Part shown: piece after piece, positions 5,698 to 7,568 of the stretch
Layout of the letters: each line of letters starts with the position of its first letter
Numbering within the stretch: position 1 is the stretch's first letter
Source: an uncultured Bacteroidales bacterium
GTDB taxonomy: Bacteria > Bacteroidota > Bacteroidia > Bacteroidales > UBA932
DNA: 7,568 nucleotides
Direction: 5' to 3'
Assembly (NCBI GenBank): GCA_902461985.1
Contig: CABQAB010000100.1
Span: 1 to 7,568, forward strand
Position numbers and translations under genes: made by a program
Notes under the pieces: model-generated
The model's database searches: none
The model's input: only the letters and a program-made list of their open reading frames with translations
Told to the model about the DNA's origin: nothing

Positions 5698-5723
5698 CAG
5701 AACAGTTGAAATTTCCGACCGCC

Positions 5724-7397
5724 ATGAACCATCGCGTCATACTATCGGCAGTCCTGCTTGTCTGGACTTCGTTTTCTATAGTCGGCTGCAGACAAAGTCA
5801 GGTCTCCGCCGTTCTCAAAGACATTCTGACATATATTGACGAAAAACCGGACAGCGCACTGGCGGTCTTAGAGGGGATTGACTCGTCCGCTTTGACATCA
5901 GACAGGCTGAAAGCCGAATACGCGATGCTGCACACCATGGCCCTGGACAAAAATTATGCGGTCATCATGGATGAGGACGAATTCTTGCCGGCAAGCGAAT
6001 ACTACCTGAAACACGGAAACAATGACTACAAACAAAAAATTCATTATTATACAGGAGTCTACGCCTATAATAAAGGAGAGTTCAGCAGGGCACTTGTAGA
6101 AATGACCGCAGCGGAAGTCCTCATCCCGCACTCAAACGACAAGAGATACGATGGACTGATCTACTCAAGTATGTCGGACATCTACAATAAACTTTACAAT
6201 CCCGAACAAGAACTGCTATATATCAAACTCGCTGACAAATATTTTTCTGAAAACAATTTCTCTGAATATCACATCACGTCACAGTGGAGAATTGCTCAGG
6301 CATTGACAAATGGCCGCAAACATCAGGAAGCAGTGCCGATTTTGCAGGAACTGATTTCCAATCCGGAAGTAGACGAACAGACGGCAAGACTGGCAAAGGA
6401 AGACTACGCTTTGATTTGTGCGTCAAGATATCCGCAGAACCTGCCGTTGGCACTTGAGCTTTTCAATGAAGTCATATCTGATGGACAGGGACTTAGAACC
6501 AGTTATAACTGGGCCGCATACGCCTATGTGCTGAAAACCTGCGGAAAGGACGAAGAATCTGAAAATTTGTTTTCACAGCTATACGCGACAGTGGGAAATG
6601 ATTTCGGCTCAACCGCTTATGACTCGTGGAAAGCATTGTCGTATGAACATGAAGGGGACTATGCCAATGCATACAAATGGATGAAGAATTCCCTGACCCA
6701 TCAGGATTCGCTACTTAAGGTTTCTCTCACCCAAAGTGCCACATTCGCCCAAAATGCGTACATAAAGGCATTGAACCGGGATTTGACAGCCCAGGCGAAA
6801 ACTAAGCAGATTATCATAATTATTTTATGTTTTACTGCATTGCTGATAATCATTATCATCTGGCTGACCTTCAAATTCAGAGTGGAAAAGCTTAAAAATG
6901 AAATCAGTAGATACGAAAGCGCGTCGCTTGCCATCAGCCGGAATATCTCAGAAATGGAGACGGCAAAGGATGAAATCCACAATCTACGCAACGAGTATAT
7001 CAAAATGTACCAGTCTCATTTCAAGGAAATAGGCATCCTTTGTGAAAATATCGTCAATGCCGACAATCCGGAAGCCGTGTACCGCAAAACTTACGAAAGG
7101 TTCAATTTTCTTGTCCAAAGCATAATGGGCGACACGAGTGGGCAGATGAAATTTGAAGAAACACTGAACAAAACCCTCGGCAATGTAATGCTTCATTTCA
7201 GACAAGATTTCCCTAAATACAGCGAGAACGACTACCGCTTTATCTGCTGCACTTTTGCCGGTTTCGATGCCTGCACCTTGAGCGTGATTTTCAAAATAAA
7301 ATCCACCCAGGCCGTACACTCGAAAAAATACAGGATAAAGCATAACATCGAAGCTTCACAGAGTCCTCACAAAGACGAATATTTAAGCCTGCTCTGA
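5724..7397 (+). CDS. TPR-containing membrane regulator with degenerate C-terminal HTH
   Basis: The 557-residue protein follows a plan common in Bacteroidales. The N-terminal lipoprotein-type signal ends in FSIVGC (C22). About 330 residues of helical TPR-like repeats follow (for example HYYTGVYAYNKGEFSRALVE and EHEGDYANAYKWMKNSL). A very hydrophobic helix lies at about 362-382 (IIIIILCFTALLIIIIIWL), then a charged coiled coil at about 386-430. The C-terminal region, about 490-543, reads like a LuxR-type HTH: FPKYSENDYRFICCTFAGF, then SVIFKIKSTQAVHSKKYRIK. The TPR part should be periplasmic and the HTH cytoplasmic, making it a one-component membrane sensor-regulator, close to what databases call DUF6377-type proteins (recalled, not checked). 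The start is placed at ATG 5724 because an upstream in-frame TTG (5667) lies inside the promoter and would spoil the signal peptide. It diverges from the ABC operon, but I see no proof that it controls it. Its signal is unknown. Confidence 0.85.
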   Translation: MNHRVILSAVLLVWTSFSIVGCRQSQVSAVLKDILTYIDEKPDSALAVLEGIDSSALTSDRLKAEYAMLHTMALDKNYAVIMDEDEFLPASEYYLKHGNNDYKQKIHYYTGVYAYNKGEFSRALVEMTAAEVLIPHSNDKRYDGLIYSSMSDIYNKLYNPEQELLYIKLADKYFSENNFSEYHITSQWRIAQALTNGRKHQEAVPILQELISNPEVDEQTARLAKEDYALICASRYPQNLPLALELFNEVISDGQGLRTSYNWAAYAYVLKTCGKDEESENLFSQLYATVGNDFGSTAYDSWKALSYEHEGDYANAYKWMKNSLTHQDSLLKVSLTQSATFAQNAYIKALNRDLTAQAKTKQIIIIILCFTALLIIIIIWLTFKFRVEKLKNEISRYESASLAISRNISEMETAKDEIHNLRNEYIKMYQSHFKEIGILCENIVNADNPEAVYRKTYERFNFLVQSIMGDTSGQMKFEETLNKTLGNVMLHFRQDFPKYSENDYRFICCTFAGFDACTLSVIFKIKSTQAVHSKKYRIKHNIEASQSPHKDEYLSLL

Positions 7398-7568
7398 CAA
7401 GCCATTGATTATCAATATATTAAACCTCGCAGCAACAGCCTGTGCATAATCGACTGATTTTCAGGCGGTTAAATTCGCCCGTCAGATTTATAATCTGACG
7501 TCCCCCAAAAACGCGCTCCGAGTGCGCCACAATGCCGTTTTTCAAAATCTCCGCGTCAGATTTTTCCC
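7398..7568. other. Non-coding right edge
   Basis: I see no coding frame of useful length here. The stretch holds an 11-bp TTGATTATCAA palindrome (7407-7417), the 7480-7500 hairpin and the extra CGTCAGATT arm. No clear promoter for a following gene is visible before the window ends. Confidence 0.5.
7480..7500. repeat. Perfect 9-bp palindromic hairpin with a nearby extra arm
   Basis: CGTCAGATT (7480-7488) and AATCTGACG (7492-7500) pair perfectly around a TAT loop. The same nine bases, CGTCAGATT, recur at 7554-7562, with the window ending just after. A shorter GGCG/CGCC stem precedes it (about 7465-7480). It lies 83 nt after the TPR gene stop. No T run follows on the + strand, so it is more like a REP-type palindrome than an intrinsic terminator, although it may stop or stabilise the transcript. 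Confidence 0.5.

Noticed and set aside
5667..5723. TTG start adding 19 residues to the TPR protein
   Set aside because: The TTG is part of the predicted -33 box and of repeat copy D, and the extra residues would place a charged stretch before an otherwise normal lipoprotein signal that begins at ATG 5724.
1..7568. CRISPR array, tRNA or rRNA genes, phage or plasmid functions
   Set aside because: There are no regularly spaced direct repeats, no cloverleaf or rRNA signatures, and no integrase, replication or transposase genes in any frame.

Overview
The window reads as chromosomal DNA of a Bacteroidota, most likely order Bacteroidales. The evidence is the set of TAnnTTTG-type -7 boxes with an upstream TTTG, start codons without Shine-Dalgarno sequences, and a TPR/membrane/HTH-like regulator of a kind typical of that phylum. 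I cannot name the genus. There is no rRNA, tRNA, CRISPR array or transposase gene.

Layout from left to right. The 3' end of an unidentified + strand gene (1-149) converges on an M24-family aminopeptidase P gene (229-1674, minus), with a shared bidirectional terminator between them. Upstream of that gene, on the same strand, is aspartate-semialdehyde dehydrogenase (asd, 1889-2887, minus). A 165-bp repeat element with 17-bp terminal inverted repeats (1676-1840) fills most of the spacer between them. A small orphan + strand gene (3037-3300) diverges from asd. Next comes a minus-strand operon read from right to left: ABC ATPase (4629-5465), ABC permease (3755-4579), then a short YtrA-type GntR repressor (3378-3713). 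Its promoter and a palindromic operator lie at 5495-5549. Diverging from it is a + strand gene (5724-7397) for a TPR protein with a lipobox, an internal membrane helix, a coiled coil and a degenerate C-terminal HTH. The right edge (7398-7568) is non-coding and holds a perfect 9-bp hairpin plus a second copy of one of its arms.

How the genes work together. The ABC operon looks like a self-contained autoregulated efflux or stress module: its last gene encodes the likely repressor, and a dyad with AGTGT/ACACT ends sits just downstream of a near-consensus promoter. Asd (lysine/threonine/methionine/diaminopimelate pathway) and aminopeptidase P (Xaa-Pro dipeptide or peptide turnover) are housekeeping genes with no obvious joint role.

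The most unusual signal is a family of inverted repeats built on TAAGAAGCTGTTTTGA and ATTTCAAAACAGTTTCTAA. Four copies occur at four gene boundaries. One is long and MITE-like with a 131-bp core. Three are short (about 39-46 bp). Two of the short copies supply the TAA stop of the preceding gene, and one carries a complete Bacteroidota-type promoter for the TPR gene.
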